Assembly: GCA_051001135.1 (NCBI GenBank)
Contig: JBPCNO010000048.1
Span: 22,515 to 86,514, forward strand
From: CAWHMN01 sp051001135
GTDB lineage: Bacteria; Acidobacteriota; Terriglobia; Terriglobales; Acidobacteriaceae
DNA: 64,000 nucleotides
Direction: 5' to 3'
The notes under the pieces were generated by a model. That model worked only from the letters and a program-made list of their open reading frames with translations. It searched no databases and had not been told where the DNA came from. Positions 47,947-57,098 of the stretch are shown here, piece by piece; positions within the stretch are counted from its first letter, which is position 1, and each line of letters starts with the position of its first letter. A program made the position numbers and the translations under genes.

Positions 47947-48828
47947 ATGACTGAACACGGACCAGGCACAGTCGAGCAGGTGCAGGCAGCAGCCCAGGAC
48001 TCTAAGCAGGAAACCAGGCAGGAGCCCAAGCCCCGGGCATGGATCAAGACGGAGATCGCGCGGCATCCTCAACGGCCGTACCCCATGGACTTCATCCGGC
48101 ATATCTTTACCGACCTGAGCGAGATCCATGGCGATCGCGCCTTTGCCGACGACCCGGCGATGCAGTGCAGCATGGCACGCTTTCATGGCGAGGAGGTGCT
48201 GGTCATCTCCAACGTGAAGGGCCGCACTACCAAGGAAAACGTGAAGACCAACTTCGGCTTGCCCAATCCCGAGGGCTACCGCAAGGCGCTGCGTGCGATG
48301 AAGATCGCGGAGAAGTTCCGGCGGCCGATCTTTACCTTCATCGATCTGCTGGGCGCTAATCCGGGGCTGGGCGCGGAGGAGCGGGGGCAGGCGGAGGCCA
48401 TCGCCCGCAATCTGCGCGAGATGTCACGATTGAAGGTGCCGACCATTGCGACCATCACCGGCGAGGGCGGCTCGGGCGGCGCATTGGCGCTGGCAGTCTC
48501 CGACCGAGTGCTGATGCTGGAAAATGCAGTGTACTCGGTGATCTCGCCGGAGGGTTGCGCGTCCATCATGTGGCGGGATGCGACCAAACGCGCGCGCGCC
48601 GCGGAGGCGTTGAAGACCACGTCCGAGGACGTCCTGGCCTTGGGGTGCGTCGATGATGTGGTGCCGGAGCCCGGAGCGGGCGCGCACACCGACGAGGGCG
48701 CAGCGGCGGCGATGCTGGATGAGAAGCTGCAATGGCACCTGCGCGAGCTGGCGGCGCTATCGCCGGAAGACCGGCTGGCACGGCGGCGCGCGAAGTTCAG
48801 GAATATCGCGCAGTTCTACACCACATAG
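47947..48828 (+). CDS. accA: Acetyl-CoA carboxylase carboxyltransferase subunit alpha
   Basis: Transfers CO2 from carboxybiotin to acetyl-CoA to make malonyl-CoA, with AccD as partner. The ATG at 47947 has GGAG ahead and gives 293 residues. Signature regions: RHPQRPYPMDFIRHIFTDLSEIHGDRAFADDPA (split), FGLPNPEGYRKALRAMKIAEKF, FIDLLGANPGLGAEERGQAEAIA, TGEGGSGGALALAVSDRVLM and VISPEGCASIMWRD. The N-terminus has an acidic/Gln-rich stretch of about 30 residues before the core. No accD in the window. Confidence 0.95.
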   Translation: MTEHGPGTVEQVQAAAQDSKQETRQEPKPRAWIKTEIARHPQRPYPMDFIRHIFTDLSEIHGDRAFADDPAMQCSMARFHGEEVLVISNVKGRTTKENVKTNFGLPNPEGYRKALRAMKIAEKFRRPIFTFIDLLGANPGLGAEERGQAEAIARNLREMSRLKVPTIATITGEGGSGGALALAVSDRVLMLENAVYSVISPEGCASIMWRDATKRARAAEALKTTSEDVLALGCVDDVVPEPGAGAHTDEGAAAAMLDEKLQWHLRELAALSPEDRLARRRAKFRNIAQFYTT

Positions 48829-48920
48829 CGTTCTCGGCCATCTGACGTTGAAAGCCGACGGAAACGCCGTCACCACTGCTGTTCTGATAAGGGAACAAAG
48901 GAGAGCTACCAGGCATATTC

Positions 48921-49964
48921 ATGAATCCGGAATACCGCATCTCGCGCCTGCGCTCCTTCTTTCTCTTCGTTGTCGCGCTCATATACGCATTTCTGGCACG
49001 GCTGGTGGCCACGCACGCCGCGCATGGGTTGAGCGGGGGCGACTGGTATTTGGTCGTCGATCGCGTGCTGCTGCTGTTTCTGCTGCTGGTGGGCTTCCGC
49101 GCCCTGGGCCGCGTATACCGGCAGGCACCCGGCAGAACAGCGCCAGCGCATGCGAATGGGCTGGTGCGGCGGCCGGGGATCGGGCGGGAGTTCGGCGTGG
49201 GCGCGGCGACGGGATGGGGACTGCTGCTGCTCACCGTACTGCCCTCGGTTTTCATCGGCGGCCTGGTCGTTACCGTATTCACCGCGCCGCATCAGTGGAG
49301 CATGCTGCTGCTCGGCACAGTGGTGTTGCTGCTGGATGCGCTCGCGGTTGAAGTCATCTTTCGCGGCTATCCCTTTCAGCGGCTCATCGATGCGGTTGGA
49401 CCGAGTCTGGCCACGCTCTTCATGTCCCTGGTCTTCGCGATCGTCTACTACACTCCCGATACGCCACGGGCAGGTGTCCTCGTCTCCTTCCTGCTGAGCT
49501 GGATCCTGTGTCTGGGTTATCTGCGGACACGGGCGTTGTGGCTGCCCTGGGGGCTGCACTTTGCCTGGAACGCGGCGATGGGGCTCTTGTTCGGATTGCC
49601 GATCAGCGGCTATACGCGGTTTTCGCCGGTGATCCAGAGCTACGCCAATGGGCCGGATGCAGTGACCGGAGGCTACTATGGGCCCGGGGGGAGCGCGGTT
49701 GCGTTCTTCGTGCTGCTCTTCGGACTGTGGCTCATCCTGCGGGTGACCCGCGAATACGCGCACCGGTATGCACATCCTGAGATCGTGCCCGGCGGCATCC
49801 CGGTGGATATCGATGCGATCTCCCGCCGCCAGCATGAGGTGGCGATGGGACCGGCTGCCGCGCCGGCTGAAAAGCCTCTGGTGCAGATCGGCAGCTTGCC
49901 GCCGGCGAGCGCCCCGCCGACTCCGCTCAGGGAGCCGGATGGGCCCGGAATCGACCGGCAGTGA
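48921..49964 (+). CDS. CPBP-type (Abi/CAAX) intramembrane protein
   Basis: A 347-residue membrane protein with eight or so hydrophobic segments. The CPBP motif region is DALAVEVIFRGYPFQRLIDA; the canonical motif is EExxxR, but here the first Glu is Val, so one catalytic residue may be missing. The later motif LPWGLHFAWNAAMG supplies the conserved His and Asn. The C-terminal 70 residues are soluble and Pro/Ala-rich. Members include CAAX proteases and bacteriocin self-immunity proteins; a protease role is doubtful given the altered motif. It follows accA by 92 bases. Confidence 0.8.
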   Translation: MNPEYRISRLRSFFLFVVALIYAFLARLVATHAAHGLSGGDWYLVVDRVLLLFLLLVGFRALGRVYRQAPGRTAPAHANGLVRRPGIGREFGVGAATGWGLLLLTVLPSVFIGGLVVTVFTAPHQWSMLLLGTVVLLLDALAVEVIFRGYPFQRLIDAVGPSLATLFMSLVFAIVYYTPDTPRAGVLVSFLLSWILCLGYLRTRALWLPWGLHFAWNAAMGLLFGLPISGYTRFSPVIQSYANGPDAVTGGYYGPGGSAVAFFVLLFGLWLILRVTREYAHRYAHPEIVPGGIPVDIDAISRRQHEVAMGPAAAPAEKPLVQIGSLPPASAPPTPLREPDGPGIDRQ

Positions 49965-50051
49965 ATAGTTCCATCCGCGATGAGTCGACATGCGACTCTT
50001 AAAATGCGCCCCCCCGTGGGTTTGGGCATACGAACCATCGGCGTTCGGTTT

Positions 50052-50091
50052 CCGGATACTTTCAGTTCCCGGATACTTTCAGTTCCCGGAT
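50052..50091 (+). repeat. Tandem 17-bp repeat (2.3 copies)
   Basis: CCGGATACTTTCAGTTC occurs twice in a row (50052-50068, 50069-50085), followed by CCGGATTC. It lies between the CPBP gene and the STAS gene. Confidence 0.8.
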
Positions 50092-50141
50092 TCACGCCTC
50101 TGTAATCAATGTTCTGTCTCGCATTCTTTACACTACCGGCC

Positions 50142-50486
50142 ATGCGCGACGAGTCATTCACTTACACCAGCCGAGACGGGACTCAGGGGAACACCATCAT
50201 TATGGAGTTGGCTGGGCCGCTGACACTGACGAATCTTTTCGCCTTTCAACATGAGCTGACAATGACTCATCCAGAGACGCTGATTCTCGATCTGAGCGGG
50301 GTGCCATATATGGACTCGGCCGGTCTAGGAGTCCTGATGAACTGCTATGTCTCCGCCGACAAGCATGGACGAAAGTTTGCTCTCGCGGGGGTAAGCGAGC
50401 GGATTTTGGCACTCCTTGAACTCACCCGCGTCAACACACTGCTCAAGATATTTGCGACCGTCGAGCAGGCCGAAGCGAACCTCTGA
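50142..50486 (+). CDS. STAS-domain anti-anti-sigma factor
   Basis: A 114-residue protein from the ATG at 50142 (MRDESFTYTSRDG). STAS fold: IIMELAGPLTLTNLFAFQHEL, then LILDLSGVPYMDSAGLGVLMNCYV with the phosphorylatable Ser in DSAGLG, and RKFALAGVSERILALLELTRVNTLLKIF. In partner switching the dephosphorylated form frees a sigma factor from its anti-sigma kinase; the PP2C phosphatase at 21239 could act on such a protein. No kinase or sigma gene is adjacent. Confidence 0.88.
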   Translation: MRDESFTYTSRDGTQGNTIIMELAGPLTLTNLFAFQHELTMTHPETLILDLSGVPYMDSAGLGVLMNCYVSADKHGRKFALAGVSERILALLELTRVNTLLKIFATVEQAEANL

Positions 50487-50645
50487 ACCGCAATAATTTT
50501 CCGCGATCTTTGCCGCCACCCTGGACGGGAACGCGGGTCTGCCGTGACTTCGTCACGCTTCTCTGTATGGTCGAAACAGAAAGCCGCGTTCCGCTTGCTT
50601 TTTGTGTCTGGCTGAGCACATCATGGGGCAAGTTGGGGTTGCAGT

Positions 50646-51830
50646 ATGCGCTCTTTCATGGGTCTCGGCCGGAAGCAGTGGGCTGTTGCGGCATTAGCGG
50701 CCGCGGGTTGGCTGGCGTGCGGAACGCTGGCCCCGGCACAAGTCTTTGTGGTGGAGCAGGAGCACGTTCCGGGCGTACCGGTGTTCCAACCCACCAACGT
50801 GGAGCTGAAACAGCAACCGCTGACCGCGCGCGGCCACCAGGAACTGATCACCGCCCTCTCATCCGAGCAGGGATTTGCGCGACGCCCGCTGCCGCTGGGA
50901 GCGCACGGGCTGGTACTGCACGCAAACGGCCCACTCTCACCGGACGGCGCGGACTACGTGCAGGCTCTGCAGCACAACGGCATATCGGCCAAGGCGGGGG
51001 ATCGTGTGGTCATCACCGATGTGCGCATCGAGCCGAAGCGCATCGTCTTCGACTTCAATGGCGGGCCGGAGAAGAAACACCGGATTTTGCGCCACATTTC
51101 CGTCGGGACGGGTGGCGCGGAGATGCCGCTGGCGCGGGATGATGGTTCTACTCCAGTAGGCGCGCGGTTGGCGCTGGTCTTCCCGGACCGGGTGCCGGAG
51201 ATGACGCCGGACCAACTGAAGGCGCTGATTCGCCCGGTGCTGGACTTCGATGTAAAGACCCCGGTCGAGGCCTACACCGATACGCTGCCGCCCAAGATCA
51301 AGACCGCCATCCTGCAGCATCAGGTGCTGGTGGGCATGGATCGCAAGATGGTGACCTATGCCGTAGGGCAGCCGGAACGTAAGGTGCGGGAGCAGGAGGG
51401 CGGCGCCGCCTTCGAGGAATGGATCTATGGCGAGACGCCAAAGCCGGTACAGTTCGTCCGCTTTGTCAACAACCGCGTGATCCGGGTGGAGACCGCCAAT
51501 TTCGGCGAGGCCCTGGTGGTTCGGGACAAGGATGAGACGGATGGATATCTGGGTAATCCCAATACCCGCGACGTGCAGGTGGGCGATCGGCGCGTGAATG
51601 CCTCCGGCGAGATGGCGCGGAAACAGGCGCCGTCGCTACGACTTCCGGGCGAGGAACTGCCGCAAAGCCCGATGCAAAAGGTCAACATGCCAGCGGATAC
51701 TCCCAAGCCGCAGCCGCTGCCCGCTCCTCCGGGGCAGGGACAGGGGCAGCCTCAGGACCAATCCACGACACAGACGGGCTCCCACTATGATTTCGCCACC
51801 ATCGCAGGCGCTTCCGGGCCCGCCGAGTAG
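50646..51830 (+). CDS. Exported conserved protein, unknown function, with SmpA/BamE-like segment
   Basis: A 394-residue exported protein. Signal peptide MRSFMGLGRKQWAVAALAAAG onwards (cleavage near APAQ). The middle contains YVQALQHNGISAKAGDRVVITDVRIEPKRIVFDFNGG (split). Residues about 215-280, GMDRKMVTYAVGQPERKVRE then FEEWIYGETPKPVQFVRFVNNRVIRVE, look like a SmpA/OmlA (BamE-type) hinge domain. The C-terminal 60 residues are Pro/Gln-rich and probably unordered. Well conserved in style with acidobacterial periplasmic proteins, but no function is known. Confidence 0.7.
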   Translation: MRSFMGLGRKQWAVAALAAAGWLACGTLAPAQVFVVEQEHVPGVPVFQPTNVELKQQPLTARGHQELITALSSEQGFARRPLPLGAHGLVLHANGPLSPDGADYVQALQHNGISAKAGDRVVITDVRIEPKRIVFDFNGGPEKKHRILRHISVGTGGAEMPLARDDGSTPVGARLALVFPDRVPEMTPDQLKALIRPVLDFDVKTPVEAYTDTLPPKIKTAILQHQVLVGMDRKMVTYAVGQPERKVREQEGGAAFEEWIYGETPKPVQFVRFVNNRVIRVETANFGEALVVRDKDETDGYLGNPNTRDVQVGDRRVNASGEMARKQAPSLRLPGEELPQSPMQKVNMPADTPKPQPLPAPPGQGQGQPQDQSTTQTGSHYDFATIAGASGPAE

Positions 51831-51912
51831 CCGCCCGATACAGGAAGACGGGCTGGAAGGCACTCGGACTCGTGTAAAATCATGGCAGCGGATTCCCACC
51901 CCTTTCTGCCTC

Positions 51913-51956
51913 ATCCAGCATGGATCTATCCAGCACGGACCCATCCAGCAGGGGCC
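51913..51956 (+). repeat. Tandem 15-bp repeat (3 imperfect copies)
   Basis: ATCCAGCATGGATCT, ATCCAGCACGGACCC, ATCCAGCAGGGGCC in a row, in the gap between the exported protein gene and the zinc-ribbon gene. Confidence 0.7.
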
Positions 51957-52057
51957 AAGGAGCATGGGTACAGAACAGTGTGTTTGCCGCTAGAGTGCCG
52001 TGGTCTTGTCCCGCGCCCGGCAGTATTCCGCGTAACCCGCTCAGGAGAGAGTCACCG

Positions 52058-52237
52058 ATGGCCAAGATTGCCAAGACAGCAGATCGCAAGAAGATGATGG
52101 ACACGTCCAAGAGCACGGACTGTCCCAAGTGCAGCAAGCCGACGCGCATCGTGAAGCGGGTCAAGGACCGGGAGCGCGGAGCCCCGGGCGGAGTCTATAT
52201 CTCTTGCTCCGCGTGTGACTTCCACGAAAAACTGTAA
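52058..52237 (+). CDS. Small zinc-ribbon protein
   Basis: A 59-residue protein from the ATG at 52058 with AGGAGAG eight bases ahead. The N-terminus is basic (MAKIAKTADRKKMM). CPKC and CSAC pairs, 28 residues apart, make one zinc ribbon: DCPKCSKPTRIVKRVKDRER, then VYISCSACDFHEK. Such single ribbons resemble the C4 domain of topoisomerase I and bind nucleic acid or protein. A good terminator follows. Confidence 0.75.
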   Translation: MAKIAKTADRKKMMDTSKSTDCPKCSKPTRIVKRVKDRERGAPGGVYISCSACDFHEKL

Positions 52238-52270
52238 GTACAACATTCAGGAATACGTGAATGAACGGAA

Positions 52271-52296
52271 GCCTGGCAGAGATGCCGGGCTTTTTT
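52271..52296 (+). terminator. Rho-independent terminator
   Basis: GCCTGGCA, loop GAGA, TGCCGGGC (one G-U pair), then six T. It closes the zinc-ribbon gene. Confidence 0.9.
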
Positions 52297-52337
52297 GTGC
52301 GTCGGGCCTGGTAGCGGTTGGGGCTTGAAGAACGCGA

Positions 52338-53087
52338 TCATTCATCTCCCGCAGGACGCATCTCCAGCAGGATGGCCTCAGCGGCCGCTCGGGGGTCGGC
52401 AGCGGCATGGATGGGGCGGCCGACGACCAGGAAACTGGCTCCTGCGCGCAGGGCGGCCGCGGGTGTCGCGACGCGCTTTTGATCGCCAATCTCTGCGCCC
52501 GTGGGACGAATGCCGGGCGTAACCAGCAGGGTTTCAGCGGGCAGCGCATTGCGCAGGCTGCGTACCTCCTGAGGCGAACAGACCAGGCCGGCGCAACCGC
52601 TGGCAACTGCGAGTGAAGCCAGCCGGGCGACCTGTGCGGCCGGGGACGCAGTGATGCCGATGGCGGCTAGCTCTCCCGCGTCCATGCTGGTGAGCACGGT
52701 AACGGCCACGAGACGCGGTGCAGCTTCGATAGCGGAAGCGGCCTCGGCGGCAGCGCGGAGCATGGCCGGGCCGCCTGCTGCATGCACCGTCAATAGGTCC
52801 GCTCCGACTGCCGATGCGGAACGGACAGCGCCGGCGACAGTGTTGGGAATGTCATGCAGCTTGAGATCGAGAAAGACGGAGTAGCCGAGACGCTTCAGTT
52901 CGATGACTACCTTGGCGCCGGCTGCAAGATAGAGCTCAAGACCCACCTTGAACCAGCGGACGGATCCTTCCAGGCGGCTGACCAGCTCGAAAGCCTGCGA
53001 AGCAGAAGGGAAATCCAGCGCCACGATTAGGTGGTCGATTGACTGCTCATTCCTGGGACCGGGGGCGGGTGCAGGCGGAGAACCCAT
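52338..53087 (-). CDS. pyrF: Orotidine 5'-phosphate decarboxylase
   Basis: Last step of UMP synthesis. TIM-barrel enzyme of 249 residues; DHLIVALDFPSASQA opens the barrel, the catalytic Asp-Lys-Asp set is in VFLDLKLHDIPNTVAGA, and phosphate-binding residues are in LLVTPGIRPTG and VVGRPI. The first 15 residues (GSPPAPAPGPRNEQ) are an unordered extension. Convergent with the zinc-ribbon gene. Confidence 0.95.
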   Translation of the reverse strand: MGSPPAPAPGPRNEQSIDHLIVALDFPSASQAFELVSRLEGSVRWFKVGLELYLAAGAKVVIELKRLGYSVFLDLKLHDIPNTVAGAVRSASAVGADLLTVHAAGGPAMLRAAAEAASAIEAAPRLVAVTVLTSMDAGELAAIGITASPAAQVARLASLAVASGCAGLVCSPQEVRSLRNALPAETLLVTPGIRPTGAEIGDQKRVATPAAALRAGASFLVVGRPIHAAADPRAAAEAILLEMRPAGDE

Positions 53088-53155
53088 GGCATTCCTCTGC
53101 CTAGGATTGTAAGGGCAGGGCTAGCTGGCTTGACGCTGGCTGCAGGGAGGTTGGT

Positions 53156-53695
53156 TCAACGGGAAGAGACTTGGGGGTAGTTCAGTTGCGCGATCTCCGA
53201 GCGCGTCGGCCGTGTGGCGACCAGGTCGATGCGCACCTTGGCGGTGCCGCGGGTGCTGAAGCCCAGGGTCCGGGCGGCGGCATAGGAGAGGTCCACCACG
53301 CGGGTCACGGGAACCGGTCCACGGTCATTCACGCGGACGAAGATGCTGCGGTGGTTCCGCAGGTTCGTGACGCGGATCAGTGAGCCTAGGGGCAGACTGC
53401 GATGCGCACAGGTCATGGCGTTCATGTCGTATGCTTCGCCGTTGGCGGTCGGCTGGCCCTGGAAGTCGCGGCCATACCAGGAGGCGCGACCGAATTGAAA
53501 CCAATGGCGCCGGGATTCCAGACTGACCGGGCCGGTCTTCCGCGCTGGGGCCTCGACAGCGGCGTGGACGGCAGGAGGAGCGGCGATCGCGCGTCCAAGG
53601 CTTCTGCCGCTGAGACAGAGGGCGCCGGCGAACAGAACACCGGCGACGATAGAAAATCGTAGGGCCGAATTCGTATGTAGGGGAATCGCTCTCAT
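53156..53695 (-). CDS. rlpA: RlpA-like septal ring protein (double-psi beta-barrel lytic transglycosylase)
   Basis: A 179-residue exported protein from the ATG at 53695 (an upstream ATG at 53788 gives 31 more residues without signal character). Residues 10-35 form a membrane/signal segment (FSIVAGVLFAGALCLSG). The RlpA barrel is FGRASWYGRDFQGQPTANGE, YDMNAMTCAHRSLPLGSLI and VRVNDRGPVPVTRVVDLSYAAA, with the conserved WYG, His and Asp residues. RlpA cuts or binds denuded glycan strands at the septum. No SPOR domain is present. Confidence 0.88.
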   Translation of the reverse strand: MRAIPLHTNSALRFSIVAGVLFAGALCLSGRSLGRAIAAPPAVHAAVEAPARKTGPVSLESRRHWFQFGRASWYGRDFQGQPTANGEAYDMNAMTCAHRSLPLGSLIRVTNLRNHRSIFVRVNDRGPVPVTRVVDLSYAAARTLGFSTRGTAKVRIDLVATRPTRSEIAQLNYPQVSSR

Positions 53696-53935
53696 CGTTA
53701 ACTTGGTTGACTCTACGGTTCCACCCCGAATGAAGTCAAACAAATTGTGTAGTTTTTGCCCGATTTGGTGCTTGCTTTCCGTAATCATTTTGTGATAGCG
53801 ATGCGAAAAATCGTGTAGCCATCAGCTTAAATAGATGACTTCGAGAGGGGACAGGTGCGGCGCATTGCGTCATCATCCAATAAGCTGATTTTGCTCCATC
53901 GGGCAAGTTGGATGCGAAAGCCGAAGGGTGACGAC

Positions 53936-54859
53936 ATGGTGGTGAGTTCGAAGGCCAAGCATCGGGCGGCCAAGCAGCGAGCCGTCGCCGGGGAGAACCC
54001 GGAGGGCAACAATACACTGCCTCAGCCGGAAGGCCAAAGACGCGTTCCCGTGGCGCTCTCGATCGCCGGCTTCGATCCGTCTTCGGGCGCTGGTGTCACA
54101 GCGGATTTGAAGACCTTCGCCGCGCATGGGGTCTACGGCGTGGCCTGCATTACGGCCGTGACGGTGCAGTCGACCATCGAGGTGCGGGCGGTGGAGCCGG
54201 TAGCGCCTCACACCGTCCGGGCAACGCTCGACGGTCTGGCAGCCGATATGGAGTTGGCCGGCGTCAAGTTGGGAATGCTGGCGCGGGCGACCCATGTGGG
54301 CGAGGTGGTGCGCTTCCTGCGCCGGGAATCGATTCCCAGGGAGCGCGTGGTGCTGGATCCCGTGACGCGCTCCACCTCCGGCCGAGAGCTGCTGGATGCG
54401 GCCGGGGTGGCGCGGGTACGAGACGAACTCCTGGGCGCGGTTGGTTGGATTACGCCCAATCTTGCGGAGCTAGCCCTGCTGACAGGCCGCCCGGTGACGG
54501 GTCACGCGGATGTTCCGGAGGCAGCCCGAAGGTTGCGCTCGATGGCTGCCGCGCTCGGCAACCCGACGTTGCGCATAGTGGTGACGGGCGGCCATCTGAG
54601 CCGGCCGGACGACTTCCTGCTGGGGAACGAGGGGGAGTCGTCTGCGGAATCATGGTTGCACGGCGAGCGCGTCGTCACCAACGCCACCCACGGTACCGGC
54701 TGTGCGTTTTCAAGCGCGCTGCTGTGCCAGCTCATCGCCGGCTTCCCGCCGGCGGATGCCGTGACCAATGCCAAGGCGTATGTGACCGTGGCGCTGCGGT
54801 CTGCCTATCCGGTAGGCCGGGGACACGGGCCCATGCATCATCTGTTCAAGCTCGGCTGA
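53936..54859 (+). CDS. thiD: Bifunctional hydroxymethylpyrimidine / phosphomethylpyrimidine kinase
   Basis: Phosphorylates HMP and HMP-P in thiamine synthesis. The ATG at 53936 has AAGGGTG ahead. A basic extension of about 32 residues precedes the core. Core motifs: ALSIAGFDPSSGAGVTADLK, HGVYGVACITAVTVQ, GMLA, DPVTRSTSGREL, and the catalytic loop ATHGTGCAFSSALLCQL with Cys in GTGC. No TPP riboswitch is visible upstream and no other thi gene is adjacent. The restriction endonuclease fragment follows 125 bases later. Confidence 0.94.
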   Translation: MVVSSKAKHRAAKQRAVAGENPEGNNTLPQPEGQRRVPVALSIAGFDPSSGAGVTADLKTFAAHGVYGVACITAVTVQSTIEVRAVEPVAPHTVRATLDGLAADMELAGVKLGMLARATHVGEVVRFLRRESIPRERVVLDPVTRSTSGRELLDAAGVARVRDELLGAVGWITPNLAELALLTGRPVTGHADVPEAARRLRSMAAALGNPTLRIVVTGGHLSRPDDFLLGNEGESSAESWLHGERVVTNATHGTGCAFSSALLCQLIAGFPPADAVTNAKAYVTVALRSAYPVGRGHGPMHHLFKLG

Positions 54860-54983
54860 GGAGCAGGTGCGAAAAATTTGGCGGCTTACTAGATGGGTCG
54901 CATGGCGGTTCGCATAAGCTTCGACAGGATCTGAGCGAAATCACACTGCATGTATCCTTTCCATTCTGGGAGGAATGTAACGG

Positions 54984-56657
54984 ATGTGGGAAATCAGGGT
55001 TCAGCATGAAGGGTTAAGTGCGTACCGGGTCGTTCGCGGAGTTACTAAAGAAGAGGCCGAACTGAAGGCGACTTTGCAAATTGCATCATGGAACGAACGC
55101 TGGTCCAGTAGAGAGTCGGCTCTTCTCACCAAACACAAGAAACTGCAACGGACTTGGGATCTCGAGACCAACAAGGAGATCGCGCGGACTCGTACAGAGG
55201 AATTGCAATATCAAATGGTCACTATTGAAACGCTTCTAAGGGCAGGCATTGAGCAGCCGCCATTCCGTTGGGATCAGCTATGGAGTACAACCTTGTTTAC
55301 CCTGTCCCTGCCGTCAACGCCGATCTCTCCGTCCAAGCCAGCAGGGCCGAATGCAGTTGTATACGCCCCGGTGTTAACCACGTTTGACCGCATTTTTGCC
55401 GGTCGGCGGGCTAAAAAAGAGATCCAGGCGGCGGATGAGCTAAGGACAGCAAGAGCTCAATGGCAAGAGGAATGCGCGGCAATTGACACAGCCCACCTAA
55501 AGGCTATGTCTGACTATTCCAGTAGTGCGGCTGAGTGGGAAAAGGCCCAGGCGCAGCATAGGACAATGCAGGAGGAGCAGCACTCTCAGATCGAAATCTT
55601 GAGGGCGCAATACCAGGCCGGTGATCCCTCCGCCGTTGAGTTCTTTTGCTCGGAGGTACTGAACCGGTCTTCCTATCCGGAGAATTTTCCTCAGGGACAC
55701 GGTATGCGTTTCAATCAGGAAAGCGGCGTCCTAGTCCTCGATCTTGAGCTTCCGAATCAAACTGCACTGCCAACTATCAAAGAAGTTAAGTATGTCGCGA
55801 CACGTCAGCAGTTTCAGGAGACTCCAATATCAGATGCGTGGTTGAAACGCACTTATGACGAAGTGCTCTATCAGATCGCACTGAGGACATTGCATGAACT
55901 CTTCATCGCCGATGAAGTGGCAGTCTTGAAGAGCGTCGTCTTTAACGGATGGGTCCACAGCATCGATAGGGCGACTGGGGCGCAGGCGCACGGCTGCATC
56001 CTCTCGGTGCAGGCGGGCCGCGATGAATTTCTTCAGATCAATCTGGTACAAGTGGAGCCAAAGGCATGCTTTCGCAGACTCAAGGGTGTTGCCAGCAGCA
56101 AATTAACGGAATTAATACCTGTCCGCCCAATTGCAACAATCAACAAAGAAGACCATCGCTTTGTTGAAGGTTACGCCGTGGCCGAAAGCCTCGATTCGCG
56201 GACCAATCTGGCAGCGATGGACTGGTTGGACTTTGAAAATCTGATTCGAGAGCTGTTTGAAAGAGAATTTAGTAAAAATGGTGGCGAGGTCAAGATCACA
56301 CAAGCGAGTCGCGACGGCGGTGTAGATGCGATCGCATTCGATCCAGATCCGCTACGCGGCGGAAAGATCATCATTCAAGCCAAACGTTATAGGAACGTAG
56401 TAGGAGTCTCTGCGGTTCGCGATCTCTTCGGCACCGTTCACAATGAAGGTGCTAACAAAGGTATCCTTGTTACAACGTCTACTTGTGGACCGGATGCGTA
56501 CGAGTTTGCAAAGGGAAAGCCTCTCACCTGAATCAGCGGCGGTGAATTGCTGTCACTATTGGCAGCACACGGGCACAGCGCCAAGATTGATCTTCGGGAG
56601 GCAAAAGCGATAAGTGCAGCGCAGGGAACTAACGCTTCCCTAGGCAGCTATCGATAG
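54984..56657 (+). pseudogene. Mrr-type restriction endonuclease, interrupted by an in-frame TGA
   Basis: The frame from 54984 to TGA at 56529-56531 encodes 515 residues: a coiled-coil-rich front (ARAQWQEECAAIDTAHL, EKAQAQHRTMQEEQHSQIEIL), then a C-terminal Mrr_cat nuclease domain: MDWLDFENLIRELFEREF, VKITQASRDGGVDAIAFDP (catalytic Asp) and IIIQAKRYRNVVGVSAVRDL (Gln-x-Lys). The reading then stops in AKGKPLT, but the same frame continues as ISGGELLSLLAAHGH for 41 more codons to TAG at 56657; this continuation is the normal family ending. One base change (Leu codon to TGA) explains it. GC content is lower than neighbouring genes. Truncated by about 42 residues, it may still keep the catalytic core. 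Confidence 0.75.
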
Positions 56658-56668
56658 CCGTTAGAACA

Positions 56669-57004
56669 TTACTTATCGGTGTCCTCAAGCGCGAAGCGGC
56701 CCAGCAGGAAGGGCCGAGAGGTGGTGGGCTTGGTATCGGTGGGGTTCGAGGGATAGGGATCGGGCGTGAGGGTAGGGAAGCCCCAGATCTTGCCGTTGCG
56801 CAGATCCACCATGACCTTCCCGTAGACCTGGCGGCTGCCGTCGGGCGCACGCAGCATGGTAGTCCCGGGTTCGATGTAGAAGGGGTAAGGCTCTCCGCTG
56901 GCCGCTCCTGCGGTGGCTGGTGTGAGAAACGGTCGCAGCGCGATAACGCACAGGGCGATAGCGATCAGCAGCAGTAGCAAATTCGTTTGACCATTTATTT
57001 TCAT
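56669..57004 (-). CDS. Exported or anchored small protein, unknown function
   Basis: A 111-residue protein; the ATG has AGGGAG ahead. Residues 8-28 form a hydrophobic signal/anchor (LLLLLIAIALCVIALRPFL). The remaining 80 residues include GTTMLRAPDGSRQVYGKVMVDLRNGKIWGFPTL, a beta-hairpin-like repeat, then an unordered Pro/Thr tail (DPYPSNPTDTKPTTS). No family recognised. Confidence 0.7.
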   Translation of the reverse strand: MKINGQTNLLLLLIAIALCVIALRPFLTPATAGAASGEPYPFYIEPGTTMLRAPDGSRQVYGKVMVDLRNGKIWGFPTLTPDPYPSNPTDTKPTTSRPFLLGRFALEDTDK

Positions 57005-57098
57005 GCTTACTCCCTTGGGTTAAGCCAATCCGTCGTCCTGCAATTTCATCATCGTTCCAAATTGCCAATTCACACCGGGGTTCGCGGTTGTCCGCTGG

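Noticed and set aside
53789..53935. TPP riboswitch upstream of thiD
   Set aside because: No CTGAGA or thi-box-like conserved elements were found in the short leader.
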